Shown: piece after piece, positions 51,747 to 60,815 of the stretch
Position numbering within the stretch: the stretch's first letter is position 1
How the letters are laid out: each line of letters opens with the position of its first letter
NCBI RefSeq assembly: GCF_943192895.1
Contig: NZ_CALPCB010000008.1
Span: 1-64,000, forward strand
Reading direction: 5' to 3'
DNA length: 64,000 nt
From: Veillonella_A intestinalis
Lineage (GTDB): Bacteria; Bacillota; Negativicutes; Veillonellales; Veillonellaceae
The notes under the pieces: generated by a model
Database searches by the model: none
Seen by the model: the letters and a program-made list of their open reading frames with translations, nothing else
Told to the model about the DNA's origin: nothing
Position numbers and translations under genes: made by a program

Positions 51747-52643
51747 CTACAGTAATGCTTCTATGTCAGCTCGACTGGCTAACCATTCTTGAAACGCTGA
51801 GGCAGAGCCAGCGGCAACCCCCATAGCCAGGGCTTTATCATAATCTCCTTGTGATTCTAAATAGCCTGCTAAGAAGCCTGCTACCATGGAATCACCAGAG
51901 CCTACTGAGTTAACTAAGGTCCCTGTAGGTACTTGTTTGGTGCGTACTTGACCTTGCTCATCGAGAAGTATAGCGCCTTCACCTGCACGAGATACTAATA
52001 CATTACGCGCTCCTTTAGCTTGTAATTGGCGAGCGGCTTCGATGATATGATCTTCCGTTTCAAAGGTTGTCTGAAATACACTTTCTAGTTCATGATGATT
52101 TGGCTTGATTAGAAAGGGCTTATAGGCTAATACATTCAGTAGTAAATCTTGGGCGGCGTCAACGATAATTTGGATGTTACGCCCTTGAAGACGTTCCATA
52201 ATCTGCCGATACATAGTAGTAGGTAGTCCTTTTGGTATACTGCCAGATAAAACAAGAATGTCACCAGCTACCAAGCTATCTAATTGAGTATATAGTTTTT
52301 CTATATCCTGTTCAGTAATTGTAGGGCCTTGGGCGTTTATTTCCGTTTCTCCTTGGCTTTTTAATTTTACATTAATACGAGAATTGCCCTGAGGTAATCG
52401 GATAAAGGCTTCATTACAGCCCTCTTGATTAAGTTGGCGAATGATTTCATCGCCTGTGAAACCGGCAACAAAGCCAAGGGCTGTATTGTCGTGGCCTAGA
52501 TGGCGTAGCACTATCGATACATTAATGCCTTTGCCACCAGCAACAATGAAATCTTCATAGGTTCGATTGACACCATTTGGTTGAAACGTATGTAAGCGCA
52601 TAACATAATCCAAAGAGGGATTAAATGTTACTGTATAGATCAT
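51747..52643 (-). CDS. fruK: 1-phosphofructokinase
   Basis: A 298-residue PfkB-family kinase with MIYTVTFNPSLDYVM at the start, GGKGINVSIVL near 38, the anion-hole NSVGSGDSMVAGFLAG with catalytic Asp near 247, and SGSIPKGLP near 129. It phosphorylates fructose-1-phosphate to fructose-1,6-bisphosphate. It overlaps the fruR end by 4 bp and precedes fruA by 9 bp. Confidence 0.94.
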   Translation of the reverse strand: MIYTVTFNPSLDYVMRLHTFQPNGVNRTYEDFIVAGGKGINVSIVLRHLGHDNTALGFVAGFTGDEIIRQLNQEGCNEAFIRLPQGNSRINVKLKSQGETEINAQGPTITEQDIEKLYTQLDSLVAGDILVLSGSIPKGLPTTMYRQIMERLQGRNIQIIVDAAQDLLLNVLAYKPFLIKPNHHELESVFQTTFETEDHIIEAARQLQAKGARNVLVSRAGEGAILLDEQGQVRTKQVPTGTLVNSVGSGDSMVAGFLAGYLESQGDYDKALAMGVAAGSASAFQEWLASRADIEALL

Positions 52644-53386
52644 GGCAATACCTCTCTTACAGTTGTATAGGAGGCGTAAGCCCCTTTTACACGGGTAGTA
52701 ATAATTGTGGCGCTTTCTAGGGTTGCAAAGGTAATAGGCGAAACTGTATCAAATTTAGAAGAATCACATAATACATAGGCGTGGTGGCAACGTTGCATAG
52801 CTTTAGCTTTAATGGCTGCTTCTGCTGGATCGGGAGTGCTAAACCCTCCTTTAATACTAACGCCGTTGGCACCAAAGAAGCCTTTGGTGAAATTAAAAAC
52901 TTCTAATTGCTGTAAGGCAGTGTCACCGATAATAGCCCCAGTGACAGCTTTTACTTGACCACCTAGTAAAATAACACGGCAGTGACGAGCCGCTAAGAAG
53001 GCGGCATGAGAAGTGCCATTAGTTACAAATGTAACATTTTGTGCTTTTACATAAGGGAGTATATGCTCCGTAGTAGTGCCAGCATCGATGAAAATAAAAT
53101 CATGGTCTTCAATGAGACTAGCTGCTTCACGGGCTATCGCTTCTTTTTCTTCGGTAAATAAGCTAGCCTTAGTGTTAATATCTGGTTCTGTAGTGAAATA
53201 ATCTACATCGCAACTAACAGCGCCACCGTGCACTTTTTGTAAAAGGCCTTTGTTGTGTAGTTCGGTTAAATCGCGTCAAATAGTCGCCGCCGAAGAATCT
53301 AAGTCTTGCACTAATTCTTGAACGGTAACAGCTCGTTTCATACGAAGTCTATCGAGAATTAAAGATTGGCGTTCTTCAGATAACAT
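52640..53386 (-). pseudogene. fruR: DeoR-family fructose operon repressor interrupted by an in-frame TGA
   Basis: Reading from ATG 53386 (AGGAG 8 bases upstream) gives a DeoR HTH (LSEERQSLILDRLRMKRAVT, then SSAATI). A TGA follows at codon 37 (53276-53278), then RDLTELHNKGLLQKVHGGAV in the same frame and the complete effector domain (IFIDAGTTTEH). The family has Arg here (TIRRDL), so CGA to TGA explains it by one transition. GTG 53233 could restart translation of a 197-residue fragment lacking DNA binding. If real, the repressor is lost and fruKA would be freed from it. Confidence 0.85.
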
Positions 53387-53618
53387 GAGTAGCTCCTAAC
53401 ATTAGATACATTACGAATACATATATTATAAATATGTGCAAATATTATATAAATACATGTATAGAGATAGTTTAATATATTTAGTATATTTTACAGCTTA
53501 TTTACAATATAATCATAAACGCTCATTAAGTCAATGATAAAACCTTTTATTTGCTCAAAAGTAATCAATAACGATAAAATAGTTATTATAATGCTTATTT
53601 TGCATAGTATATATTAGC

Positions 53619-53648
53619 TTGACGTATTAGATGTGTTAGCAATATAGT
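53619..53648 (+). promoter_or_regulatory. possible second + strand promoter upstream of bioD
   Basis: TTGACG (53619-53624), 18 bases, then TATAGT (53643-53648). It lies in the divergent fruR-bioD gap, about 55 bases upstream of the better bio promoter. Confidence 0.4.
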
Positions 53649-53671
53649 AAACCATACCTAAATGATTGGAG

Positions 53672-53747
53672 TTGACAATAGTAAGCCTACATGGTTAAAT
53701 AACATTGAAATTACTTTGTAAACCTTGCATAGATATCTGGATAACAA
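53672..53747 (+). promoter_or_regulatory. bioDA promoter with BirA-type operator
   Basis: TTGACA (53672-53677), 17 bases, TTAAAT (53695-53700). Just downstream lies TTGTAAACC-N14-GGATAACAA (53716-53747), close to the Firmicute BirA box TTGTWAACC-N14/15-GGTTWACAA (8 of 9 positions in the right half). Biotinyl-AMP-bound BirA would block the start of transcription. Confidence 0.7.
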
Positions 53748-53828
53748 AAGAGGTTGTTATGTAAGGCGTATATATAAGCGATTTGGTATATTGGTATTTA
53801 GGTAGCGTCAGGTAGGAAGGGATTCGTT

Positions 53829-54518
53829 ATGGCACAAGATGTAAAGAGCAGGGGTTTATTTGTTGTCGGGACAGGCACAGATGTGGGTAAGACCTATATT
53901 ACCGGTTTGCTAGTTAAAGCATTGCGTGAAGGTGGCTATGAGGCTGGTTATTATAAAGCGGCTGTTAGTGGTGCACCGTCTATTGCAGCTAGTGATGCTG
54001 GCTATGTAAAAAAAGTAGCGCACCTAGAAGCTCCTGATGAAACATTATTGTCTTATTTATATGATCATGCAGTGTCACCTCATTTAGCGGCTCAATGGGA
54101 GGGACATCCAGTAGAACAGAGTGTTATTACTACGGCGTTTGAAGCGGCTAAGAAACGGTATGATTATGTGACGATGGAAGGCAGTGGTGGCATTATGTGC
54201 CCTCTTCGTTATGATGAAACAGACCAGATTTTCCTAGAAGATGTGATTCAGTGGTTCCATTTGCCAACTTTATTGGTGGCTCATGCTGGTTTAGGAACGA
54301 TTAATGCAACGGTGCTTACTATTGAATATTTACGAGCTCGTAATATTCCTGTAAAGGGTGTTATTTTGAACTATTATACAGATAGTCCCATGGAACAGGA
54401 TAATAAAGTTATGATTGAAACTTTGACTGGAGTACCTGTTATAGCCTGTGTGCCAGAAGGGGCTAGTGATTTAGCTGTTAGCCCTGATACCTTAGCTGCT
54501 TTATATGAGGAAGTATAA
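53829..54518 (+). CDS. bioD: dethiobiotin synthetase
   Basis: A 229-residue P-loop enzyme with FVVGTGTDVGKTYITGLLVKAL at 10-31, YKAAVSG near 42, VTMEGSGGIMCPL near 118 and a late VPEGASDLA segment near 210. It closes the ureido ring of dethiobiotin from DAPA, CO2 and ATP. First gene of a bioD-bioA unit under the BirA operator. AGGAAGGG precedes the ATG. Confidence 0.94.
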   Translation: MAQDVKSRGLFVVGTGTDVGKTYITGLLVKALREGGYEAGYYKAAVSGAPSIAASDAGYVKKVAHLEAPDETLLSYLYDHAVSPHLAAQWEGHPVEQSVITTAFEAAKKRYDYVTMEGSGGIMCPLRYDETDQIFLEDVIQWFHLPTLLVAHAGLGTINATVLTIEYLRARNIPVKGVILNYYTDSPMEQDNKVMIETLTGVPVIACVPEGASDLAVSPDTLAALYEEV

Positions 54519-54544
54519 GGTATGCGAGGAAAATCTGTTACGGG

Positions 54545-54635
54545 GAAGACATATAAAACATAAAGTACAAGGCATAAAGTGTAAGGCATAAGGTATGGTA
54601 TAAAGTATAAAGTAAAGATATAAGATATAAAGCAA
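54545..54635. repeat. degenerate AT-rich direct repeats between bioD and bioA
   Basis: Several imperfect copies of ATAAAGTATAAG and CATAAAGTGTAAGG follow one another. There is no gene here. Confidence 0.6.
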
Positions 54636-54696
54636 AATAGAGGTAGTTAGATTAGGTAGTTAGAGGTATTTACGAGTATTCATAGAGGTGATACAC

Positions 54697-56046
54697 ATGA
54701 AATCACAGGTGTGGGTTGAAAAAGATTTAGCGCATATTTGGCATCCTTGTTCGCAAATGAAAGATTATGAAACATTGCCACCTATTGTAATCAATCATGG
54801 TAAAGGTTCGTATTTATATGATGTTGATGGGAAAGAATATATAGATATTATCAGTTCCTGGTGGTGTAATTTATTAGGTCATTGCAATCCTAAGATTAAT
54901 GAAGCCATTAAGTCGCAATTAGATACGTTGGAGCATGTAATTTTTGCTAATTTAAGTCATAAACCAGCTATTACATTAGCTGAAAAATTAGTAGAAATTT
55001 TGCCTAAAGGGCTAAATAAATTACATTTTAATGATAATGGTTCCGGTGCTGTTGAGTGCGCTCTCAAAGTAGCATTTCAGTATCAATACCAAACGGGTCA
55101 TCCCGAACGGCAGAAGTTTATGTGCTTAAGTGAAAGCTATCATGGTGAAACTATGGGTGCTTTGGCGGTAGGCAGTATGGATTTGTTTGCAAAAATGTAC
55201 CAACCTATGTTGATGGAAACGATTCATACAGAAGCGCCAGATTGCTATCGTTGCCCTTATGCTAAAACACGAGAAACTTGTGATTGTGAATGTTTTGTTC
55301 ATATGGAAGAAAATTTTGCTAAGCACAGTCATGAATTAGCGGCTGTTATTGTAGAACCTATTGTACAAGGCTGTGCTGGTATGCGAATATATCCGCCTGC
55401 TTATTTACAAAAACTTCGAGCTCTTTGTGATGAATATGGGGTACTACTTATTGCTGATGAAATTGCTACAGGCTTTGGTCGTACGGGTAAATTATTTGCT
55501 TGTGATCATGCTGGTATTACACCTGATATTATGACAATCTCCAAAGCATTGACTGGGGGCTATATGCCGATGTCGATTATGGCTGTAACAGATGCTATTT
55601 ATGATGCTTTTTATGCAGATTATTTTGAATATAAAGCGTTTATGCATAGTCATACTTATAGTGGTAACCCATTAGGTTGTGCTGCTGCGTTAGCAACGAT
55701 TGATATTTTGCAACATGATGGTGTTATGGAAGAAGCACAACAGAAAGCTGTGTTTTTACATGCGGCGTTACAAGAGGCTTTGGGAAATCATCCAAATGTA
55801 GGAGAAATTCGTCACATTGGTCTTATAAATGCCATAGAATTAGTTAAAGATCCTAAGACGAAAGAGCCTTTGCCAAGTAAGGCTCGGACAGGCTATGAGA
55901 TTTACAAAAAAGCCTTGGATAGAGGTCTATTATTGCGTCCTTTAGGGGATATTTTATACTTTAATCCTGCATTGACAATTAGTGAGGAAACTTTAGAAGA
56001 GGCAATTCGTCGGACCGTTGCATCCTTTGATGAAGTATTAGGCTGA
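54697..56046 (+). CDS. bioA: adenosylmethionine-8-amino-7-oxononanoate aminotransferase
   Basis: A 449-residue class III PLP aminotransferase with HIWHPCSQMKDYE near 11, SSWWCNLLGH near 49, DEIATGFGRTGKLFACDHAGI near 250 and the PLP lysine in TISKALTGGY near 280. It makes DAPA from KAPA and SAM. ATG 54697 follows AGAGGTG. It contains an extra Cys-rich insert (CYRCPYAKTRETCDCEC near 185) seen in some Firmicute BioA. No bioF, bioB or bioW is present here. Confidence 0.94.
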   Translation: MKSQVWVEKDLAHIWHPCSQMKDYETLPPIVINHGKGSYLYDVDGKEYIDIISSWWCNLLGHCNPKINEAIKSQLDTLEHVIFANLSHKPAITLAEKLVEILPKGLNKLHFNDNGSGAVECALKVAFQYQYQTGHPERQKFMCLSESYHGETMGALAVGSMDLFAKMYQPMLMETIHTEAPDCYRCPYAKTRETCDCECFVHMEENFAKHSHELAAVIVEPIVQGCAGMRIYPPAYLQKLRALCDEYGVLLIADEIATGFGRTGKLFACDHAGITPDIMTISKALTGGYMPMSIMAVTDAIYDAFYADYFEYKAFMHSHTYSGNPLGCAAALATIDILQHDGVMEEAQQKAVFLHAALQEALGNHPNVGEIRHIGLINAIELVKDPKTKEPLPSKARTGYEIYKKALDRGLLLRPLGDILYFNPALTISEETLEEAIRRTVASFDEVLG

Positions 56047-56276
56047 TGGTTAGTATATCGTTTGTTAGTATGGACATTAGATAGTAGTTTATTTTAGTTC
56101 GATAATTGCGAATAACTTTCAACTTAATATAATCATTATTAATAATTTGCATTTGCTATTATGATAAAATAAGAGTAATCTATATATAGAAAATATTAAA
56201 TATGATAAAATTTATCATTTAAACTATATATCTATACTTGACGCATCTCGTAGAGAGCGTTATATGGAGGACTTTT

Positions 56277-57101
56277 ATGAGTAATACAACGGTAACAAAT
56301 GTAAATACAAATAATGAAGAATGGCAAGTAGAGCGTGATGCTTGGAATAGTCGGTCAGAGTTTTTTGTAGAGTTACATGAAAAAATAGAACGAACAGCAC
56401 AAGTTGACTATTTTATTAGCTTTTTGAAAAAGCATAATTTATTACCTGCTACTGGTGGTAGCACCTTAGATATTGGTTGTGGCGTTGGTGATTATGCATT
56501 AGGTTTGGCTAAACTAGGCTATAAAGCAACAGGCATTGACTTGTCTAACGGCATGATTGAAGGGGGGCGTCAGTTAGCTGAAAAGGAAGAGTTAGATCTT
56601 GATTTATATGTTGCTCCTTGGAGTGAAGTTACACGTTTGACGTTAGGTTGGGATAAAACCTTTGATTTGGCATATAGTTTCTTCTGCCCAGTTATGTTTG
56701 ACCCACAAAATATTGAAGCTATGAGCCGTACTAGTCGTGATAAGTGCTTGTTAGTTGCTTTTGCAGGACGGCAAGATACAATTGTAGATGCCTTAACAGA
56801 GCATTTCTATGGAGTGGATGATTTTGATTGGCAAGCTAATATTGATGGTGTTTTGAATATGGCTAATTCCGTAGGGGAAAATGTTAAGGTAGAATATATT
56901 ACAACCCCAGAAGAAGAATTCTTTACAGAAGAAGAGGCATTACGCTATTTTACAATGCGTCTTCATAGTGAAGAATGGGGTACGGTAGAAGCCATGAAAG
57001 AACAGATTTTGCCACTATTAGCACCATATCGTCAAGCTGATGGACGAATTCGTAATACGTCAGAAGATAAAGTGGCATGGATTTCTTGGTCTGTGAAGTA
57101 A
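56277..57101 (+). CDS. class I SAM-dependent methyltransferase
   Basis: A 274-residue Rossmann methyltransferase with motif I LDIGCGVGDYALGLA near 63 and motif II GIDLSNGMI near 84, then YSFFCPVMFD near 130. GGAGGA precedes ATG 56277. It is separated from bioA by 230 bp and its own upstream region, so a BioC role (malonyl-ACP methylation) is tempting but unsupported. The typical BioC N-terminus is absent. Substrate unknown. Confidence 0.8.
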   Translation: MSNTTVTNVNTNNEEWQVERDAWNSRSEFFVELHEKIERTAQVDYFISFLKKHNLLPATGGSTLDIGCGVGDYALGLAKLGYKATGIDLSNGMIEGGRQLAEKEELDLDLYVAPWSEVTRLTLGWDKTFDLAYSFFCPVMFDPQNIEAMSRTSRDKCLLVAFAGRQDTIVDALTEHFYGVDDFDWQANIDGVLNMANSVGENVKVEYITTPEEEFFTEEEALRYFTMRLHSEEWGTVEAMKEQILPLLAPYRQADGRIRNTSEDKVAWISWSVK

Positions 57102-57166
57102 GCAAACATATTAGTATAGTCTATGAAGTAAATGATAATATGTTTTGAGATAGAATACATTGCATA

Positions 57167-57210
57167 AAAAGCGGTTTGGAATGAGTCCTCATTTCAAACC
57201 GCTTTTAGTC
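57167..57210 (+). terminator. terminator after the methyltransferase
   Basis: A 19-bp stem beginning AAAAGCGGTTTGGAATGAG with a 2-nt loop and its complement at 57188-57206. The stem ends in T4. Confidence 0.92.
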
Positions 57211-57366
57211 TTTGTCTAACTATTGAGACTTGCAAACTATGACTAAGCGGGTATAATGGTAGTTAGACGAATTTCGATGATTTGATATTTGGGTGCATAG
57301 TGTTACTAATAAGTAGCTAAGTGCATATGTTTTGATTGTTAATATTAGTAGAAAGAAGGCGAGTTT

Positions 57367-57756
57367 ATGAAATATATATCAAAAACATTAGCTGTATTAG
57401 GCTTAGTGGGCGCTTTGAGTGCTGGCTTGATGAGTTCAGTACAGGCACAAGATTATTGGTATTATGTTGGGGCAGATAGCCATGATAATACTTTGTCGAT
57501 TGATAATAGTAGTGTAGATAAGGAAGACGATGTAGCGCAGCTTTGGATTCGCGTGGTACAACCAGGGGGCGACTATTATTTTGAAAAAATGGAAATAAAA
57601 AAATCGGCCCGCACTATTCAGACTTTGGAAATTCGCTATTTCCATAATAATGGGATTCCTTATAATGATGTAGAATACACCTATGATACGAAACCGCAAG
57701 CTGTGACTGAAGGTACGATGGGCGAAGATATCTATAAATTAGTATGGGGTGCCTAA
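57367..57756 (+). CDS. small exported protein of unknown function
   Basis: A 129-residue protein with a clear signal peptide (LAVLGLVGALSAGLMSSVQA, cleavage near 28). The mature part is about 100 residues, beta-rich, with YWYYVGADSHDNTLSIDNSSV near 31. Small exported proteins of this kind, some called surface-adhesin-E-like, are frequent in Negativicutes. The stop lies 7 bases before the next start, suggesting a two-gene unit with the AEC transporter. Confidence 0.7.
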   Translation: MKYISKTLAVLGLVGALSAGLMSSVQAQDYWYYVGADSHDNTLSIDNSSVDKEDDVAQLWIRVVQPGGDYYFEKMEIKKSARTIQTLEIRYFHNNGIPYNDVEYTYDTKPQAVTEGTMGEDIYKLVWGA

Positions 57757-57763
57757 GAATCCG

Positions 57764-58720
57764 ATGATATTGCATATCTTTTTGACAACTGTTATGCCAA
57801 TTCTCATGCTTGTACTAATTGGCTATTTTATGGATAGAAAGTTTCACCTGGATTTAGATACACTTAGTAAGATTAATTTTTATGTGGTGGCTCCAGCTTT
57901 TTTGTTTACGAATACCTATAGTTATACAGTGACCGCCGAAAGTGCAAAAGTAGTGTGGCTTACAATCATTGGTTTTATTGCTACTTGGCTGGCTAGTCTG
58001 TTGTTTGAAAAGGGCCTCCGTTTGCAAAAAGAAAAGTGCGGCATTTTTAGAAATGCAGTGTTATTTAATAACTGCGGCAATATTGGTGTACCACTTATTG
58101 TTTTTATTTACTCCAATGATCCTTTCTTGCAGAATGGGCAACCCATTTGGCTCCAAGCGGCTATTGCCATTCAGATTGTAGTATTTGTTTGGCAAAATAT
58201 AGTGACTAATAGCTTTGGTTTTTATTTTGCTGGACAAGGTAAAATGAGCCGCTATGATGCATTTTTGCTTGTATTTAAAATGCCTATTATTTACGCGGTA
58301 GCTGGTGCGTTGCTTTGTAATTTTGGCGCTATCCCTATTAAAGACACTTTCTTTTGGCCGGTTCTTATGAATGTAAGTAATGCCCTCGTGATGGTCGCTT
58401 TATTTACCTTAGGCGTTCAATTAGCTCGGACGCCATTTAACTTCTTTAATCGGGAAGTTATGTGGGGCAGTGCCGTGCGATTGTTAATAGGTCCCCTTGT
58501 GGCTTGGGCGACCATTGCAGCCTATGATGTGTTGGTAGAGCCTGTGTCTGCTCTTGTTATGCAAGTGCTTGTTATTTCTGCCGCTGTACCTAGTGGCGTG
58601 ACGACCGCACTGATTGCGGGCGTTTTAAAGACAGAAACAGAATATGCCACGCAGTTAGTCGTGGCAACCACCGTGTTATCCGCTGTTACCTTACCTGTTG
58701 TTATAATGTTAGTGAAATAG
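57764..58720 (+). CDS. AEC-family (auxin efflux carrier) transporter
   Basis: A 318-residue, ten-helix transporter with NFYVVAPAFLFTNTY near 40, NAVLFNNCGNIGVPL near 95 and a late VISAAVPSGVTTALIA near 270, typical of bacterial AEC carriers that move malonate, malate or other carboxylates. ATG 57764 with GGGGTG upstream is chosen; GTG 57749 overlaps the previous gene. Substrate unknown. Confidence 0.87.
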   Translation: MILHIFLTTVMPILMLVLIGYFMDRKFHLDLDTLSKINFYVVAPAFLFTNTYSYTVTAESAKVVWLTIIGFIATWLASLLFEKGLRLQKEKCGIFRNAVLFNNCGNIGVPLIVFIYSNDPFLQNGQPIWLQAAIAIQIVVFVWQNIVTNSFGFYFAGQGKMSRYDAFLLVFKMPIIYAVAGALLCNFGAIPIKDTFFWPVLMNVSNALVMVALFTLGVQLARTPFNFFNREVMWGSAVRLLIGPLVAWATIAAYDVLVEPVSALVMQVLVISAAVPSGVTTALIAGVLKTETEYATQLVVATTVLSAVTLPVVIMLVK

Positions 58721-58846
58721 CGTTATATGCTTTAGCTCGGTGTGTTTATAGTGAGTCGGTTATAAGCAGGCTTGTTGGATGCGTAAGCTAGATGTTGTAA
58801 ACTGAATGTGTAAATGGATGTATAATACAAATAAATGAATAGAAAG

Positions 58847-58925
58847 AAGCCCCTACGATGGTGCTGTAGATTATTGTTCGTAAGAACTTAATCTTGTTAG
58901 CACTGTTGTAGGGGCTTAATTGTTT
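58847..58925. terminator. terminator between the AEC gene and gltS
   Basis: The stem AAGCCCCTAC/GTAGGGGCTT with an inner GTGCT/AGCAC pair. AATTGTTTTT follows. It serves the convergent genes. Confidence 0.85.
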
Positions 58926-59002
58926 TTAATAGAAATATTGAGTTATTAGAGTTTACTCAGTAAACAGGTCTGATCTGACCTGCTGTATAAACCTCGAGAT
59001 GC

Positions 59003-60244
59003 TTACCAATTGGCCATCCAGGTAATAATAATGGCATTGACAAAGTCAATGAGGAAGGCACCAACGAGGGATACGATGAGCCATGCACGAGGGGAAGGGC
59101 CATATTTTTCTGCTAAGGATTGCATGTTAGCTAAGCCGTTAGCTGTAGCACCCATAGCAAAGCCGATACCACCGACACCAAGCATTACACTATCGTAATT
59201 TTTGCCGAAGAGTAAGAAGTAACCGAGCCAAGCAAAAGCAATCATTAAGAGTGTTTGTGCAATTAAGATAACCACTAATGGAAGAGCAAGGTTAACAAGT
59301 TCATATAGTTTCAAGCTATTAATAGCCATAGTAACGTATACGGTAAGAGCAACTTCGGATACTACGTTGAGGCCGCCCCCTTGTACACGATAGGCACCAG
59401 TAAAGTCGCCAATATTACGGATAACGGCAGCAATGAGCATAGCACCGATATAGGCTGGTAACGTAATGAATGTATTTAAATAATCACTAAGTACAGCACC
59501 TAGACCTACGCCAACGAAAACGAAAGCTGCAGCTTTTAAAACGCCATTTACATCTGTAGTTTCTTCTTCTTCAAGAATGGACATATCAAATACATGTGGT
59601 TCTAATTGTGTAGTGGCAGCTGATTCGCCATTTTCTGACTTATGAGCACCTGGTGTTTTAATATTATAGCGTTTGATTAAGAATTCACCGAATGGGCCAC
59701 CAAGCACGAGGGCCACTACCATACCAAAGGTGGCAGCTGTAATAGCTACTGTGGTAGCGCCTTGGATGCCATAAGTAGATTCAAAATAAGGACCAAAAGC
59801 GGCAGAAGTACCAAGCCCGCCTATGAGTGAAACGGCACCAGCAAGAATTCCATAATGAGGGTCAATACCCATAGCACCAGCAATAGACATGCCAAGTAAG
59901 TTTTGGAAGAAGCCAAGTACGGAGGAAATGACTAAATAAAGAATTAGTGCTAAACCACCATATTTAATTAACTTTAGACTGGCCATCATACCAATGGTAG
60001 TAAAAAATACTAACAATGCTACGGTAGAGAGGGTATTATCAAAATCAACTTGAAGAATACCATTTACACGTAAACCTGATAGGATAAAAGCTAGGGGTAG
60101 ACCACCGATTACTGCGGCTGGTAAGCTGAGTTTTTGAAATAAAGATACTTTGCTTTTAATCCAAACCCCAATGAAATACGTTACAAATGCGAGTGCGACA
60201 GCTTGCGTACTGCTAATTTTGACTGTCAAGATTTCTGCGCCCAT
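59003..60244 (-). CDS. gltS: sodium/glutamate symporter GltS
   Basis: A 413-residue permease with two inverted repeats. Glycine-rich re-entrant loops are GGLGTSAAFGP near 143 and GVGGIGFAMGATANGLA near 366. LPAAVIGGLPLAF near 42 is typical of GltS. It imports glutamate with Na+. AAAGGAGG lies 8 bases before ATG 60244; TTG 60250 is a poorer start. It is monocistronic. Confidence 0.93.
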   Translation of the reverse strand: MGAEILTVKISSTQAVALAFVTYFIGVWIKSKVSLFQKLSLPAAVIGGLPLAFILSGLRVNGILQVDFDNTLSTVALLVFFTTIGMMASLKLIKYGGLALILYLVISSVLGFFQNLLGMSIAGAMGIDPHYGILAGAVSLIGGLGTSAAFGPYFESTYGIQGATTVAITAATFGMVVALVLGGPFGEFLIKRYNIKTPGAHKSENGESAATTQLEPHVFDMSILEEEETTDVNGVLKAAAFVFVGVGLGAVLSDYLNTFITLPAYIGAMLIAAVIRNIGDFTGAYRVQGGGLNVVSEVALTVYVTMAINSLKLYELVNLALPLVVILIAQTLLMIAFAWLGYFLLFGKNYDSVMLGVGGIGFAMGATANGLANMQSLAEKYGPSPRAWLIVSLVGAFLIDFVNAIIITWMANW

Positions 60245-60332
60245 AAACAACGCCTCCTTTAAGCAATGTGAATTACCCCTTCCATATGTTAGGTTAAATT
60301 TCGGGGCCTCTCATATACGCTCTAAGAATGAA

Positions 60333-60354
60333 GTTAGCTATAGGCGTGGCTAAC
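60333..60354. promoter_or_regulatory. inverted repeat upstream of gltS
   Basis: GTTAGCTA-N6-TGGCTAAC, 8-bp arms with one wobble, about 90 bases upstream of the gltS start. It is a possible operator. The rest of 60245-60580 is A+T-rich with nothing else evident. Confidence 0.4.
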
Positions 60355-60580
60355 AAAGAAAATGATTTCAACTTGCGTAATATGAGATCAAATATAATTT
60401 AACTTGGGAAAGTAGATTTCATATAGAAGGGTACTTTCTTGCACGTAATTTTACGACTGACTTAATTATACTATGTGGTTGCTTAAAAATACAATAGTTT
60501 TACGAAAATTTTCTATGTATACAAAAATCATGTACACCTCTATAGCCTTATTGTACCTGTAATTATAGTGTTTTAGGATT

Positions 60581-60778
60581 TTGAATAAAAATGGTGATAT
60601 ATTCTATAATTTGTGTATTCATTACAATAAATGCGACTGTTTATACGATAAAATTCAGAAAACTTTCATTAAAAAAGATTATTTGACAGACGAATGTTAT
60701 GTAGATAAAGACGTTTTGTTAGGCTATGTTATAAAAAATACTGCATTTATAGCCGACAGGTATATAAGTGCAGTATAA
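60581..60778 (+). CDS. small hypothetical Cys-containing protein (uncertain)
   Basis: A 65-residue frame starting at TTG 60581 with a CIHYNKCDC cluster near residue 12-20. There is no convincing ribosome site; AGGAT lies 5 bases ahead. It sits alone between gltS and the carbamoylase. It may be a real short gene or a chance frame in A+T-rich DNA. Confidence 0.3.
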   Translation: MNKNGDIFYNLCIHYNKCDCLYDKIQKTFIKKDYLTDECYVDKDVLLGYVIKNTAFIADRYISAV

Positions 60779-60815
60779 AAGTAAATATTCTTTTTTTATG
60801 AGGTATCTACATAGT

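Noticed and set aside
56277..57101. BioC assignment for the methyltransferase
   Set aside because: It lies near bioDA but is separated from bioA by 230 bp with its own upstream region, and it lacks the BioC N-terminal segment.
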